A DNA stretch of 64,000 bases from Macrostomum hystrix (GCA_950097015.1 CATNEN010000006.1:1-64000), one strand, 5' to 3'; positions 34,876-46,439 are shown, counted from the stretch's first letter. Translations and numbers: made by a program. Notes: generated from the letters alone by a model not told the origin.

Positions 34876-36208
34876 CTAGCCCCGAACACCCAGTGTCTTC
34901 TGCATCTCAGTCACCAGCTGCTGGCAGGCGCTGTCTGGACGCTGGTGAAAAGCGGCCACAATGCCAGCCAGAGCCACCGTGTGCGGCCAGGAGGAGCCGC
35001 AGAGCCACAGGCGGCCATTCAGACCAACGGTGGCCTCGTAGGCTCCCAACGGAGCAAGCATGGCCAGCAAGCTGCGCCGATTGGCCAGGAGGCGCCGGGC
35101 CAGGCCGGGCGGCACCACAACAAGCGTGCCGGAGTCGCGGCCGACAACGCCCAGACCGTCGGCCCGACCGGCGGAGTCGACGCAGGTTAGTTCAGGCACG
35201 AGGCCCGAATCGCAGCGGCTCAGGCGAGCGTAGACCAGGTCGCCTAGGCGGACATCAGGCCGGTTGCGCTTAGTGGCATTCTCGAAGCTCAGCAGGCTCA
35301 GACTGGCCGGCTCCGAGCTGCCGATGTCCACCTGAGTATTAAGGTGAGAACAGGTGTAAAGAAATGAGAATGAGACAGGTGTTAAGGTGTGCAGGAAAAT
35401 AGAAAATAGTTTATATTTGCAGGAGGGCTGCGGGCACTGCTCATTATATTGTAGACTCTCAGCCAGCGAGGAGGCAAAGCGAATCGAAAGTTATATCTAA
35501 TTACAGAAGCTGTTTATCTGCACAAGGGGGTCAGTGGCAGAGCGGTCCAATGCGTTTGCTTCTCGCACCAAAGTCCTTGAGCTCAATTCCGCAGCGAGAC
35601 CACATTAATTTAGGGCGCCGCCGCGGAGAGAAGGCTTGGGGGCTTGTCGTGCAATTTACGCCCTTGAGGGCAGATGTACACACTTGTGTGAGAGTGTGCC
35701 TGCGTACAGTATCTGTGCGCGTGTGTGCTCAGCACCTTGCTGGCTGCGGGTCTAGTGCCACCAACTGATGTGCTAGTGTTTCACCTGCAGATATATATAA
35801 TTTTTTACCTGCACAAAGTCGCCCATGGCCCGGCGCGCCACCACGCCAAGCACGCAGTCGCCGCGGGCCGGCTGATACCTGCCGCAGGGATAATCCAGCC
35901 AGTAGCTGCGGCCTCTGTGACGCAGGTAGCCCAGCCGGTTGGCGCGCACCTCCAGCCTGGCAGCGTTTGTCAGCGTCAACACTGAATGCTTGCAGGCCGA
36001 CGCCGAGGATACAGCTGAGGTTGCCGGCCGGCTCTGTGAAGGCCAGATCGCCGGGCAGCAGGAGACGCTCGGCTGCCGCGTTGTCCTGGTCGTCTTCGTC
36101 AAGTTCTTCGCCCTCCTCCATTGACGCCTCGCCGAAGTCTTCACCGTCGTCGCATTGTGGTAAATTAGATTTAGAGGTTTTGACCTGTTCAGTTTCCATG
36201 GCAACCAA
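34876..36208 (-). CDS. EXOSC3: Exosome complex component RRP40
   Basis: Cap subunit of the RNA exosome; binds RNA and helps route substrates to the catalytic subunits in nucleus and cytoplasm (family knowledge). Two exons: about 36208-35809 and 35331-34876, joined at GTGCAG|GTAAAA and TACTCAG|GTGGAC. The S1 part includes GDCVLGVVARRAMGDFVQ, then VDIGSSEPASLSLLSFENATKRNRP, almost identical to the family signature. The KH-like part holds VGLNGRLWLCG (GxNG). Length is about 280 residues against 275 in human. The first 45 or so residues are acidic and divergent. Exon 1 needs a one-base shift between about 35975 and 36012 to connect NLSCILGVGLQA with the S1 region. The ATG could be at 36208 or 36199. 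The intron holds a SINE. Confidence 0.93.
35527..35792 (+). mobile_element. SINE family B copy in the EXOSC3 intron
   Basis: A-box-like gtcagtggcagagcgg, a weakened B-box (gagctcaattccgcagcg), then the conserved body and tail words of the family. It is antisense to EXOSC3 and ends about 15 bases from its donor site. Confidence 0.85.
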
Positions 36209-36230
36209 GATAGGCGCGGCCGATTGCTAG

Positions 36231-36950
36231 AATTGTCCGAAATTTCTGGAATTAGAAGTGCTCCATAAAGTGCTCTTTGTATCGTCTATCTATCTATCTA
36301 TCTATTTATCTACCTACGTATCTATCTATGCACCCATCTAGTTATTTCTCTACCTATCTGTTGCTATAAATATAGATATAGACACACATGTACAAATAGC
36401 GAATATTGAGTTTCCAGGAAGTTGGACATTTCTGACATTTAAAATGACAAATAAACAAATCGACTAATTTAGAAATATATTTTTCTAAGGGCTAAAATCG
36501 TGTTTATTGAATTAATTAAGGAATAAAATTCAGCAAAAATCTGATTTATAGAAAAATCCTGCTTTGGAAAAGATTTCGGGCGCGGGTTAATAATATGAAC
36601 GTAGTAGAAATACAATCAGGTATTGTTTGTAAAATGCTTCTACAGTCTTCATCAGTTGGCACCATTGCAGTCCAATTAAAATATAATCACGAATCACACC
36701 TTAAATGGTGAATACTAGAGTGGAAAGCCGGTATCAAAAAGCAAAATTACAATACTGTGTTCAAAGGACTGACTGCAATCAACAAATTTTATTTGATTGT
36801 ATTTGCTAGAGGTATAAGTAAAAGTTAGTGCTAAAAATAGAAACCAAAATAAAATTAATCATTCGCTCTGAGTCATCGCTAATGCACTCAGTAGGAGTCA
36901 TACACCGATGACCATCAGCGTGCGTCATTCCCTATAAATCTCAGAGTAAG
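36231..36950. other. Gene-free stretch with a TCTA microsatellite
   Basis: A run of tatc/tcta tetranucleotides lies at about 36282-36325. The rest is AT-rich with no coding signal. The promoter of EXOSC3 should be near 36230. Confidence 0.55.
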
Positions 36951-36954
36951 TCAT

Positions 36955-38498
36955 TTACTATGACTCCGAGAGTGAGTATTTCCCAATGACCACTAGAGTG
37001 AGTATTTCCCAATGACCACTAGAGTGAGTATTTCCCAATGACCATTAGAGTGAGTATTTCCCAATGACCACTAGAGTGAGTATTTCCCAATGACCATTAG
37101 AGTGAGTATTTCCCAATGACCACTAGAGTGAGTATTTCCCAATGACCATTAGAGTGAGTATTTCCCAATGACCATTAGAGTGAGTATTTCCCAATGACCA
37201 TTAGAGTGAGTATTTCCCAATGACCACTAGAGTGAGTATTTCCCAATGATCATCAGAGTGAGTATTTCCCAATGATCACTAGAGTGAGTATTTCCCAATG
37301 ATCATCAGAGTGAGTATTTCCCAATGATCACTAGAGTGAGTATTTCCCAATGATCATCAGAGTGATTCGTTCCCAATGATCATCAGAGTGATTCGTTCCC
37401 AATGACCACTAGAGTGAGTATTTCCCAATGACCACTAGAGTGAGTATTTCCCAATGACCATTAGAGTGAGTATTTCCCAATGACCACTAGAGTGAGTATT
37501 TCCCAATGACCATTAGAGTGAGTATTTCCCAATGACCACTAGAGTGAGTATTTCCCAATGACCATTAGAGTGAGTATTTCCCAATGACCATTAGAGTGAG
37601 TATTTCCCAATGACCATTAGAGTGAGTATTTCCCAATGACCACTAGAGTGAGTATTTCCCAATGACCACTAGAGTGAGTATTTCCCAATGACCACTAGAG
37701 TGAGTCGTTCCCAATGACCACTAGAGTGAGTCGTTCCCAATGACCACTAGAGTGAGTATTTCCCAATGATCATCAGAGTGATTCGTTCCCAATGACCATT
37801 AGAGTGAGTATTTCCCAATGATCATCAGAGTGAGTATTTCCCAATGATCACTAGAGTGAGTATTTCCCAATGATCATCAGAGTGAGTATTTCCCAATGAT
37901 CACTAGAGTGAGTATTTCCCAATGATCATCAGAGTGATTCGTTCCCAATGATCATCAGAGTGATTCGTTCCCAATGACCACTAGAGTGAGTATTTCCCAA
38001 TGACCACTAGAGTGAGTATTTCCCAATGACCATTAGAGTGAGTATTTCCCAATGACCATTAGAGTGAGTATTTCCCAATGACCACTAGAGTGAGTATTTC
38101 CCAATGATCATCAGAGTGATTCGTTCCCAATGACCACTAGAGTGAGTATTTTCCAATGATCACTAGAGTGAGTATTTCCCAATGATCATCAGAGTGAGTA
38201 TTTCCCAATGATCACTAGAGTGAGTATTTCCCAATGATCATCAGAGTGAGTATTTCCCAATGATCACTAGAGTGAGTATTTCCCAATGATCATCAGAGTG
38301 ATTCGTTCCCAATGACCACTAGAGTGAGTATTTTCCAATGATCACTAGAGTGAGTATTTCCCAATGACCACTAGAGTGAGTATTTCCCAATGACCACTAG
38401 AGTGAGTATTTCCCTATGACCACTAGAGTGAGTCGTTCCCAATGACCACTAGAGTGAGTCGTTCCCAATGACCACTAGAGTGAGTCTTTCCCAATTCC
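36955..38498. repeat. Minisatellite, 26-bp unit, after the tRNase Z stop codon
   Basis: About 60 copies of a 26-bp unit, core gaccactagagtgagtatttcccaat. Variants ccatt, tcatc and gattcgt recur in the same order in separate places (about 37230-37400 and 37765-37980), so blocks of several units were duplicated. It ends 28 bases before the tRNase Z stop codon position on the plus strand, so the transcript 3' end may run into it. Confidence 0.96.
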
Positions 38499-38526
38499 GC
38501 AGCTGCGATGAGGAAGCAGTGGCATG

Positions 38527-40211
38527 CTAGTGCGGCTCGCAGCACACGAGGCCGCCGGCTGCTGTCAGCTCAAACTTGCGCAGCTCATCGGCGGCGAAGA
38601 CCGGCAGTCGGCCGGCGGCAGCCTTGCGAGCTTCGTCCAGCAGCTGTTGAACCCCGGCCGAGTCCAGCAGCGGACTGAAATGTGTCAGCACTAGGCTTCG
38701 GGCGCCAACGCGTAGGGCAAATTCAACAGCCATGGCCGGAGTGGAATGCCCGCTGGCTACGCAGGACTCGCGCCGCGCATCGCAGACTGTGGCCTCGTGG
38801 ACCAGGCAGTCGACGCCGCGGCAGAGCGCCTCGGCCTGGCTTGAGTCGCAGGTATCGCCCAGTACGGCCAAACTGGGCCGCCGCCACTGCTCTTCGTCAT
38901 TCCCATCGACGTCGGCTACGTCAGGCGGCAGGATTCTATAGCCAACGCAGGGAATGCGATGGCACAGTGCGGCTGCGGTCAGACGATCGCTGACTCGCCA
39001 GTTGCCTCCGGGTTCGGGCGGAGAGCGTAGGATCTGGAATGGGTGGGAGAAAGGAAATTAAGGAGAAAAACAAACCAAGGATCTGTGGGTCTGAAGTGTA
39101 GGAGAACCAACCTGAGGGTCTGAAGTGTAGGAGAACCAACCTGAGGGTCTGAAGTGTAGGAGGAGAACCAACCTGAGGGTCTGAAGTGTAGGAGAACCAA
39201 CCTGAGGGTCTGAAGTGTAGGAGAACCAACCTGAGGGTCTGAAGTGTAGGAGGAGAACCAACCTGAGGGTCTGAAGTGTAGGAGAACCAACCTGAGGGTC
39301 TGAAGTGTAGGAGAACCAACCTGAGGGTCTGAAGTGTAGGAGAACCACCTGAGGGTCTGAAGTGTAGGAGAACCAACCTGAGGGTCTGAAGTGTAGGAGG
39401 AGAACCAACCTGAGGGTCTGAAGTGTAGGAGAACCAACCTGAGGGTCTGAAGTGTAGGAGGAGAACCAACCTGAGGGTCTGAAGTGTAGGAGAACCAACC
39501 TGAGGGTCTGAAGTGTAGGAGAACCAACCTCAGGGTCTGAAGTGTAGGAGAACCAACCTGAGGGTCTGAAGTGTAGGAGAACCAACCTCAGGGTCTGAAG
39601 TGTAGGAGAACCAACCTGAGGGTCTGAAGTGTAGGAGAACCAACCTGAGGGTCTGAAGTGTAGGAGAACCAACCTAATGGGTCTGAAGTGTAGGAGAACC
39701 AACCTGAGGGTCTGAAGTGTAGGAGAAGTACAATACTAACAGGTTCGACCACGTCCTCATACGGCAATCTTGGAAACTCCGGCGCCCCCTCAATGGTGGC
39801 CTCCAGCTCGGCGGCTGCCTCCGTCGATGCCGGCATTAGTGCGGGCACGCCGGCCAGTTCCTGCAGTCGCAGCCGGACGCCGTTGCGAGCGTCGCTCCTG
39901 GCCAAGGCCAGGCTGTTCCGCACCATCTGGCGGATGCCAGACGGGCCGACCACCTCGAGAACGCTCCCAGGCGCGGCACGGCCGGCCACGGTGCTGAGCA
40001 GGCCAGGCAGGCCGTAGGTGTGGTCGCCGTGCAGGTGTGTGACGGCCACCCGGCTCACCCGGCGCCTGTCCAATCCGGAGCGGGCCAGCTGAACCTGGGC
40101 GGATTCGCCGCAGTCTATCAGCCAGATATCGTTGTCGGCATGAAATCGGACGGCTAGACAGGACGTGTGTCGGTGCGGCGCCGGAAATGACGAGCCGCTG
40201 CCAAGGAACAC
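38527..40211 (-). CDS. ELAC1: tRNase Z, short (ELAC1) type
   Basis: Metallo-beta-lactamase-fold endonuclease that removes tRNA 3' trailers. Two exons are visible: 40211 or slightly upstream to 39741, and 39033-38527, joined in phase 0. Visible motifs are FLGSGSSFPAPHRHTSC, the metal site THLHGDHTYGLPGLLS, HRIPCVGY, LAVLGDTCDS, HEATVCD, GHSTPAMA and LTHFSPL. No in-frame ATG precedes FLGSGSS before a stop, so a first coding exon is missing or unrecognised. Between HRIPCVGY and LAVLGDT only about 22 residues remain. The usual segment with a GPxYGxLKxG motif is absent without any splice signal to explain it. Both exons are free of frameshifts. A minisatellite fills the intron and another follows the stop codon. 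Confidence 0.92.
39085..39727. repeat. Minisatellite, 29/32-bp unit, in the tRNase Z intron
   Basis: About 22 copies of ggtctgaagtgtaggagaac plus caacctgag, with a 3-bp gag insertion in some copies. It occupies almost the entire intron between the two tRNase Z exons and reaches within about 15 bases of the donor. Confidence 0.96.
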
Positions 40212-40849
40212 CAGCTCCTGCAGGTTGCGGGTTCGCGTCGCGATTCGGCTGTTATCTTGCGAATTTTACAAGTTTTTCACTTCTTGAAAGAAAATATTGA
40301 CAGTTTTACTATGAGTAGTGTAAATAAAAAAATTATTTTTATCTTGTTTAAGGTTAAAAAATGTTCAAAGGAAAGCTTAAATTTTGTTCTCTTGAAGTTA
40401 ACAGCCACTATTAGTTTTAACAGATGCTTTACTATCGATGCTTCATTATTTTCATTTTCTGAGACCAGACACTTGTTTTATAAGCAACAGAAAGTAAAAT
40501 AATGCAAAGCAAAAGGAATCAAAATGATAATTCTCCAATCAATCAATAATGTACACAAACTTCTTGGATCAAAGATCAAAGACAAAGACTTTATATTTTT
40601 AACGACACTTTTTAAAGCTACATTTTAGCATCGTCAACTGCAAGTCAAACACGATCAAAGATATTCTGACCACAAAATGAATTGAAATGCATAGCAACAA
40701 AAGTACAGTAACAAAAGTACTTTTATCCCGTTAGTGTAATTCAGTTACAGTTACAAAGTAACTGTCAGGTTAGTAGCGAAAAGCAACGATAAGAATCCCA
40801 GCTTTTTAATCCGTTTAATTTTTCGTGCCAAAGAAGACAGTCAGCGTCT
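40212..40849. other. Flank between DCAF13 and tRNase Z
   Basis: AT-rich sequence downstream of the DCAF13 stop codon and upstream of the first recognised tRNase Z exon. It should contain the missing tRNase Z start exon or promoter, but I could not identify one. Confidence 0.4.
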
Positions 40850-43305
40850 CTACTCGTCCACGCCTCGTACGTGTCTATCTCTCTCTGGCACAAACGGCTC
40901 CCTGGTCGCGCCGCCGCGATGCTCTCTCCTGTTGACCTCCTTCCGCCTCTGCTTGCCCCTGATAGCTTTCATCTCTAGTTGGGCCTGGTACAGCCGCTTC
41001 GGCAGGTGCCGGTGCTGCACAATGCGCCTAACCATCGGATGATTGGCGAACTTCCGCTTCAAAGCCTCGGCCGTGTTGGCAGCAGCCCGCTCTCTGGGTG
41101 TCACGGCGCCCAGTTTCTCAGATGCGCGCGCCTTCCATAGCCGCAAATTGAAATCGGCGCTGGCTGTTACAATGAAACGCGAGTCAAGGCTATAGCGAGC
41201 AGCGAATGCGCGGTACATGCGCTTAGTGTGGTAGACGTCGCGAGATTGGCTGCGGCCCGACTGCCACAGGCGCACTGTGCAGTCGTAGCTAGCTGAGACT
41301 AACTCCCGGCCAGTTGGGGAATAGTCCACATCCATGGCCGCGTTGGTGTGGCCGCGATAAACGCAGGCCGGCGAGGTCAGATGGCGAGCGTCCCAGGCGT
41401 ACAGATTGTAATCGTCTGACGCTGTGGCTAGCACGAAAGGCTCCTGGAAGCGGAGGAATTTGGAGAAAATAAGGAGGAATAGAGCTGGGACTCAAATGGA
41501 TGGTATACTTTATCCTTTTTGGGATCGAAGCTGGTGCTTTTGAAGATAATTTTTTATCAAACTGGATTCTAATAAGGCAATTTTAAAAAAAGGAGGGTTT
41601 TGGTAGGAAGTAGAAATGGTATTTTCACTTTAGCTGGGACTGTTGAGGAGATTGGGACAGGAACTGGGACTGTTGAGGAGATTGGGACAGGAACTGGGAC
41701 TGTTGAGGAGATTGGGACAGGAACTGGGACTGTTGAGGAGATTGGGACAGGAACTGGGACTGTTGAGGAGATTGGGACAGGAACTGGGACTGTTGAGGAG
41801 ATTGGGACAGGAACTGGGACTGTTGAGGAGATTGGGACAGGAACTGGGACTGTTGAGAAGATTGGGGCAGGAACTGGGACTGTTGAGGAGATTGGGACAG
41901 GAACTGGGACTGTTGAGGAGATTGGGACAGGAACTGGGACTGTTGAGAAGATTGGGACAGGAACTGGGACTGTTGAAGGGCAAATACTTCAGAGGTGAGT
42001 CTCAGTTACCTGAGGATTCCAACAGACGGCATTCTGCCGAAACTCGCATCTCACTCGGCGCAATGGCTCCCTCTGCCTGCTGTCAATTAGCAGTAGGGCG
42101 TTGTCCTTAGTTACGGCCGCCAACAGGTGCCACTCGGTGGGATTGAAGCGCGCCTGCAGCACGGAGTCCGAGCCCCAGCGCCACTGACCAACAGGGTCGG
42201 AGCGGCGGCTGTCGTACAAGTAGACTGCGTCGCCAGACAGAGCGAACAGATCCTTGCTGACGTGATGGTCCAGATTTAGCGGCGCAAAGTCTAGCAGGCG
42301 CTGGCTAACCGGCCGACTAAATTCTGCCAGATCGTCGGCAAACGCGCCAGGCTTTCAGGGTGCGATCAGTGTCGCAGCAGGAGTAGAACAGGTCCTGCTC
42401 CGGATGCCAGCAGAGACCCTGGCGAGCGATATTGTGGCGAATAAGACTGTAGTAAGCTTGAGAACTTAGGCACTGCTGACTGGCTATGCTGGATGTTAAA
42501 GCAAACATCTTTATCTAACACTAAGGTCAGGGTTCGATTCCCGACTCAACTGGAACAATTTTGCCACTTCAGTAATAAGATTAACTAAACTTAGCTTTGA
42601 TTAAGTTCAACCAGCTGTTAAATGGGTACCAGCATTAGCTGTGATAATTTAGGTTGGGTGTGGCATTCCCAGTCTATGGACTGAACAGCCGTACGCAGCC
42701 TTCAGATGCGCCGCGCAATAGCTGCTGTCGGCTGCACATCTGGACCCAACTAGGGCAGGTGTAATCAAATATTGTTTATTTATTTTTGCATTAGACACAT
42801 ATCAGATGGTGTTAGACACGGATGTTAGATGAAGGCGTAAGACACGGATGTTAGACATGGATGTTAGATGAAGATGTTTGGACATGAATGTTAGATGAAG
42901 GTGTTAGATACGGATGTCAGCAGCCTTGTAAGACGCGTTGGTTAGTTACCAAAGGCAAACATGTACCTGAACACATCCGGAGTGGGCCTCTAGTTGCAGT
43001 ACGCGACTCCGCTTCGGGATGTTCCAAAAAGCGACGCGACCATCGACGCATCCGCTTAGGCAGAGGCTTAGCGCCCGCGGATGCATGCAGATTCGGCTGA
43101 GCTGGTCACCCTGATCACCGAAGCAGCCTAGGAAGGGCTTGGCAAACACTCGCTCCAGCTTGGCGGCATTCAGGGCGCGAATGTACTCAGTCTCGGCTGA
43201 CATTGGATGGAGTTCTGGCGCCGGATTGCGGGCAACCTTGTAAATGTCGTCCGCTGTCTCGCGCTGATAATCCAGTGGATTTCGCAACAACAGCTTCACC
43301 TTCAT
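40850..43305 (-). CDS. DCAF13: DCAF13 / SOF1, WD40 protein of the U3 processome
   Basis: Nucleolar WD40 protein of the small-subunit processome, needed for 18S rRNA maturation, and a CUL4 adaptor in vertebrates (family knowledge). Three exons with clean sites: 43305-42967, 42418-42010 and 41443-40850, about 446 residues against 445 in human. The N-terminus MKVKLLLRNPLDYQRET and EYIRALNAAKLERVFAKPFL match the family. Other landmarks are GLCWHPEQDLFYSCCDTDRT, AVCWNPQ, SDDYNLYAWDAR, DVDYSPTGRELVSASYD, the SOF1 signature DVYHTKRM, RLWKARASEKLGAVTPRE and the basic C-terminus RHRHLPKRLYQAQ. A one-base shift near 42345 in exon 2 must be corrected to keep frame. Intron 1 carries a SINE and intron 2 a 30-bp minisatellite. 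Confidence 0.96.
41638..41985. repeat. Minisatellite, 30-bp unit, in DCAF13 intron 2
   Basis: Nearly 12 almost identical copies of a 30-bp unit built from gactgttgaggagattggg and acaggaactgg; only two or three base differences are seen. The very high homogeneity suggests recent expansion. It lies about 25 bases from the exon 2 donor. Confidence 0.97.
42517..42765 (+). mobile_element. SINE family A copy in DCAF13 intron 1
   Basis: B-box ggttcgattcccgactc is followed by the family body gctgttaaatgggtaccag, ggttgggtgtggc, the word tctatggactgaacagccgtacgcagcc, and gtcggctgcacatctgg. The A-box end is lost. It is antisense to DCAF13. Confidence 0.85.
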
Positions 43306-43800
43306 TTTTCTGCCTCTGAATTAGTTTTTTACAACTTTGAGAGGCTCGAACTAGCGAGTTTATTTGGCTGTGAAAAAATAATGTAGCAGTAGGTAGAACT
43401 TTGAACTTGAGAGGGGCGAGGGCTTTCTTTATTTGTTGCTTTTATTAAATGTTGATAATAATGATAACTGAAAACTTGCACATATTTTTCAATCCCTGTT
43501 CAGCAGTCCTTGAGGACAAGTTTACTTTGCTTAGTCATCACTCTAGGACATAGGATTCTTGAATCTAAAAAAACTGGGTATAAAGCTGGTCAACTACTTT
43601 TTGGGTAATTTAGTAAAACAGCAACATTTAGGTCCATGTTAGTTTTTTGGAACTTTTACTATCGACATAGCTCTGTTTATAATAGAAAAAAAAGAATTAA
43701 TATATTTAATATACATAGTATGCATTAAATAAATGACTAGAAATAGGTATAACCCATCGTATAACTATATTAAATTGCTTCTTAATAAAAATGTATGTAA
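43306..43800. other. Upstream flank of DCAF13
   Basis: AT-rich sequence upstream of the DCAF13 start codon with no coding frame; the promoter is expected here. Confidence 0.4.
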
Positions 43801-43804
43801 TAAT

Positions 43805-44130
43805 AATAATAATAATAGCTGTAGGAGGGCTGAGGGTAATGGCACATCATTTGGTGACACTAGACTTGCAGCAAGCAAGGAGGCAATTCTGCCTCACTGT
43901 GTGCTCACTCCTGAGCACACATGCACACAGATACTGTAAGCAGGCACTTACTCAATCATCTGCCCTGACGTTCTCATCTTCAGGCCATGTACACTTCACT
44001 GTGCCTTGGGAAGTTGGGCCTAAAGGGAATAAATTACACAAGCCCCCAAGCCTTCTCTCCATGGGCACAACCCATGGTCTCAATGTGGATTGTGGCCTTA
44101 CTGTGGAATAAAGCTCAGGCATATTGGTGC
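43805..44130 (-). mobile_element. SINE family B copy, minus strand
   Basis: Its reverse complement shows the family tail words (atgatgtgcc, gtgtgctcaggagtgagc) and the body with agaaggcttgggggctt. The tRNA-like head is badly degraded. A taa trinucleotide run borders it at about 43798-43815. Confidence 0.7.
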
Positions 44131-45360
44131 TAGAGGCAGACACTGCTTTGCCACCCATCCCTAATATATGTATGTAAATACAAAATAAATTATTTATATA
44201 TCTATATATAATATATGGATATATACTTTTGTCAACCAACAACACTAGAAACTAGGAATAGAAAATAGGAAACTTAAGTCTTAAGATAATCAGTCTAACC
44301 TAAGATATTAGTACAGAAGGTAGCATAATAAGTATGACCAACAATAGACTTCAATATTCAAATTAATTAGGTATGATTATCTGTTTTGAATTAGCACATT
44401 TGTTAATTATAGAATTTCATTACACAATACATAAAAAATTATCTGTTACTGTAGGCCTAGCATGTAGAAACTATATTTTAGGCCTACTTAAACTAAAGAA
44501 ATAAAAAGCTGCCTAAAATACCTTTGTTTGGAATAAGAAAAAAATGTGTCCTAATTTGTTAAAAAACAAAAAAATGAATATAAGCAAATCCTCATTTGAA
44601 CAAATATATTAGGTCTAAAAACATAAATCATAAATTAAGGTTAATAAATCTAGGTCCATTACCCATAATATTAGCAGTCAGTGAAAAATCATATAAATTT
44701 GATACAGATAGGTTTGTCAATTAGGTCCTGATAGATTGATAGATTTAAAAGAAGTTGTTTAAGACAATATCGGTCTTATAGAGAAGAAAAAACTCAGGCA
44801 GAGTATTTCTTATGGTACATTCACCCAGATGACGATCTGTCCAATATCTCAGAGGGTGGATGATGAAGAGACTTAGACTGGTGGACACTTTGTTATCTAT
44901 AAAACAAAAGTTCTCAAAGTTAGAACAGAACCACCCCTCCTCACCTCCTCACATTGTGTTGGCACCTATCTTTCAACTGTTATAATGAAATCAGTTCTGA
45001 CACCTCTTTTGACAATTTAGAGTGTGAAGTGTGTTCACACCTCTGCCCCACCACCCCACCCTTACTTTATTGATGACAAACTTGATTGCTTCTTATTAGT
45101 AGATGACAAACTGACCAAACTTTAAAGCATGCCAATTGGCTGGATGACGAAGTGTCCTACCTTCCAAGTGGATAACGAAGTTGTAAGATGACGGAGTGTT
45201 AATATTTAGTTGGCGATATGTTACTTTGTTTTGCATAGGGGCCTACTTATTTTTCTTTTCAAAATTGCACATTCTTATTATGGAATATTAGAAAACAATA
45301 AAATAAACAAAGAACAACAAATAGCAATGAGTGAAAATGGTCATTTGGTCAGTCACTTCA
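44131..45360. other. Gene-free stretch
   Basis: AT-rich DNA with no convincing coding sequence. The words gatgacga and ggatgac recur loosely between about 44830 and 45200 without forming a regular array. Confidence 0.4.
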
Positions 45361-45368
45361 GAAGAAAA

Positions 45369-45820
45369 TCATAGTAGATAGTAATGAGCCACCCAGTAGA
45401 AAATGGCTCTGAACTGGTTCTTTGGATGAGCAACCTGGTCTCTTGTCTTGTTCTCCAGGGACCAAAAGTAGGTGAGCTCCACTATCTTGACCAGTAGTAA
45501 GTGGATCGAAGAAGAAACCCCATTAGATAGAATGTTGGTTCCAACAATTGTGGCTGTCCTATGTGTTCCCATCAATGTATTTGTCACCTAGTGAGCCTGC
45601 AGACACATGTCTGTTCCACAGCAGTTGCAGGTATATTGATTTCAAAAGGTGAATGTTGACATTGACAAATCCAGTAAGTCTGCTGCAACTTGTACCTCAT
45701 TTGGTGGCACAATCCAAGATGCGGCAGCTGGCTAACCAGCCATGGCATAGAAATATTGACAGTTAGGAGAATCAAGATGCACTTCAATATTTTGTCCCCA
45801 GTCATCCTCAGTCCCAGCAC
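45369..45820 (-). pseudogene. Merlin-type transposase remnant, N-terminal part
   Basis: On the minus strand two overlapping frames read CHQMRYKLQQTYWICQCQ (zinc-ribbon-like region) and then SSIHLLLVKIVELTYFWSLENKTRDQVA, which follow the order of the N-terminal half of Merlin/IS1016-type transposases (zinc-binding W-x-C motif, then a helix with LTYFW). The frame is broken, so it is a relic. The C-terminal half lies nearby on the opposite strand. Confidence 0.5.
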
Positions 45821-46093
45821 AGAAAGCCTGCATATGTCTATTGTCTATGGTACTTATTCCCCCAAATCTACATCAGCACTTAAAACCTTGCAAAGCTATA
45901 TCAGCATATGTCTGTGACCCTTGCCATGTCATATTACACATCACTGTGGTCATGTGAGTTCAAATCAGTTTGAAAAATATTTAGGTGAAAATGAAACTAA
46001 GTAAAACAATGGGCAAACTCCTAGTTTGTTGTGTTAAACTATTTTACAACCTATCTTCACATTTCACATTGTCCCAAACCGTACTGCCGCGAC

Positions 46094-46413
46094 ACTGCTG
46101 CCAGTCATTCAGCAGTATGTCCTTCCAGGGACACGCATAATAACTGATGGCTCGGAGGCCTACAATGGGCTACAGAATCATGTGTCAATAAATCACTGCC
46201 TGCACTTCGTGGACCCCAATGATCCCACCCTGCACACTAATACCATTGAGGGATTGTGGGCACAAGTGAAGGACAAGTTCCGGAGAAAGCGTGGGTGGCA
46301 CAAGTGACACACTATTCGAGACTCACCTGAACGAGTATCTCTGGCACCACCTGTTCCCAGAGAAGACCTTTGGCAACTTCCTCTACTTTTGCTCATTACT
46401 ATTGATTGTTGAC
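46094..46413 (+). pseudogene. Merlin-type transposase remnant, C-terminal part
   Basis: Reads LLPVIQQYVLPGTRIITDGSEAYNGL, then NHCLHFVDPNDPTLHTNTIEGLWAQVKDKFRRKRGWHK. Here the TDG aspartate, the HTNTIEGLW block and the lysine-rich helix match the catalytic core end of ISXO2/Merlin DDE transposases. A one-base shift near 46303 leads into LFETHLNEYLWHHLFPEKTFGNFLYF, the expected C-terminus. It is broken and lacks the N-terminal half in this orientation. Confidence 0.75.
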
Positions 46414-46439
46414 TACATCCTTTTCAAGCTTTTAACTCT

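Noticed and set aside
34162-34889. Several overlapping long frames on both strands (Pro/His- and Trp/Gly-rich)
   Set aside because: All are translations of the 26-bp minisatellite in different frames.
38936-39702. Long minus-strand frames rich in TLQTLRLVLLHFRP
   Set aside because: They are repeat translations within the tRNase Z intron; splice sites at 39741 and 39033 remove them.
41600-42110. Frames on both strands across the DCAF13 intron 2 array
   Set aside because: The 30-bp period keeps frames open. The region is bounded by clear DCAF13 donor and acceptor sites.
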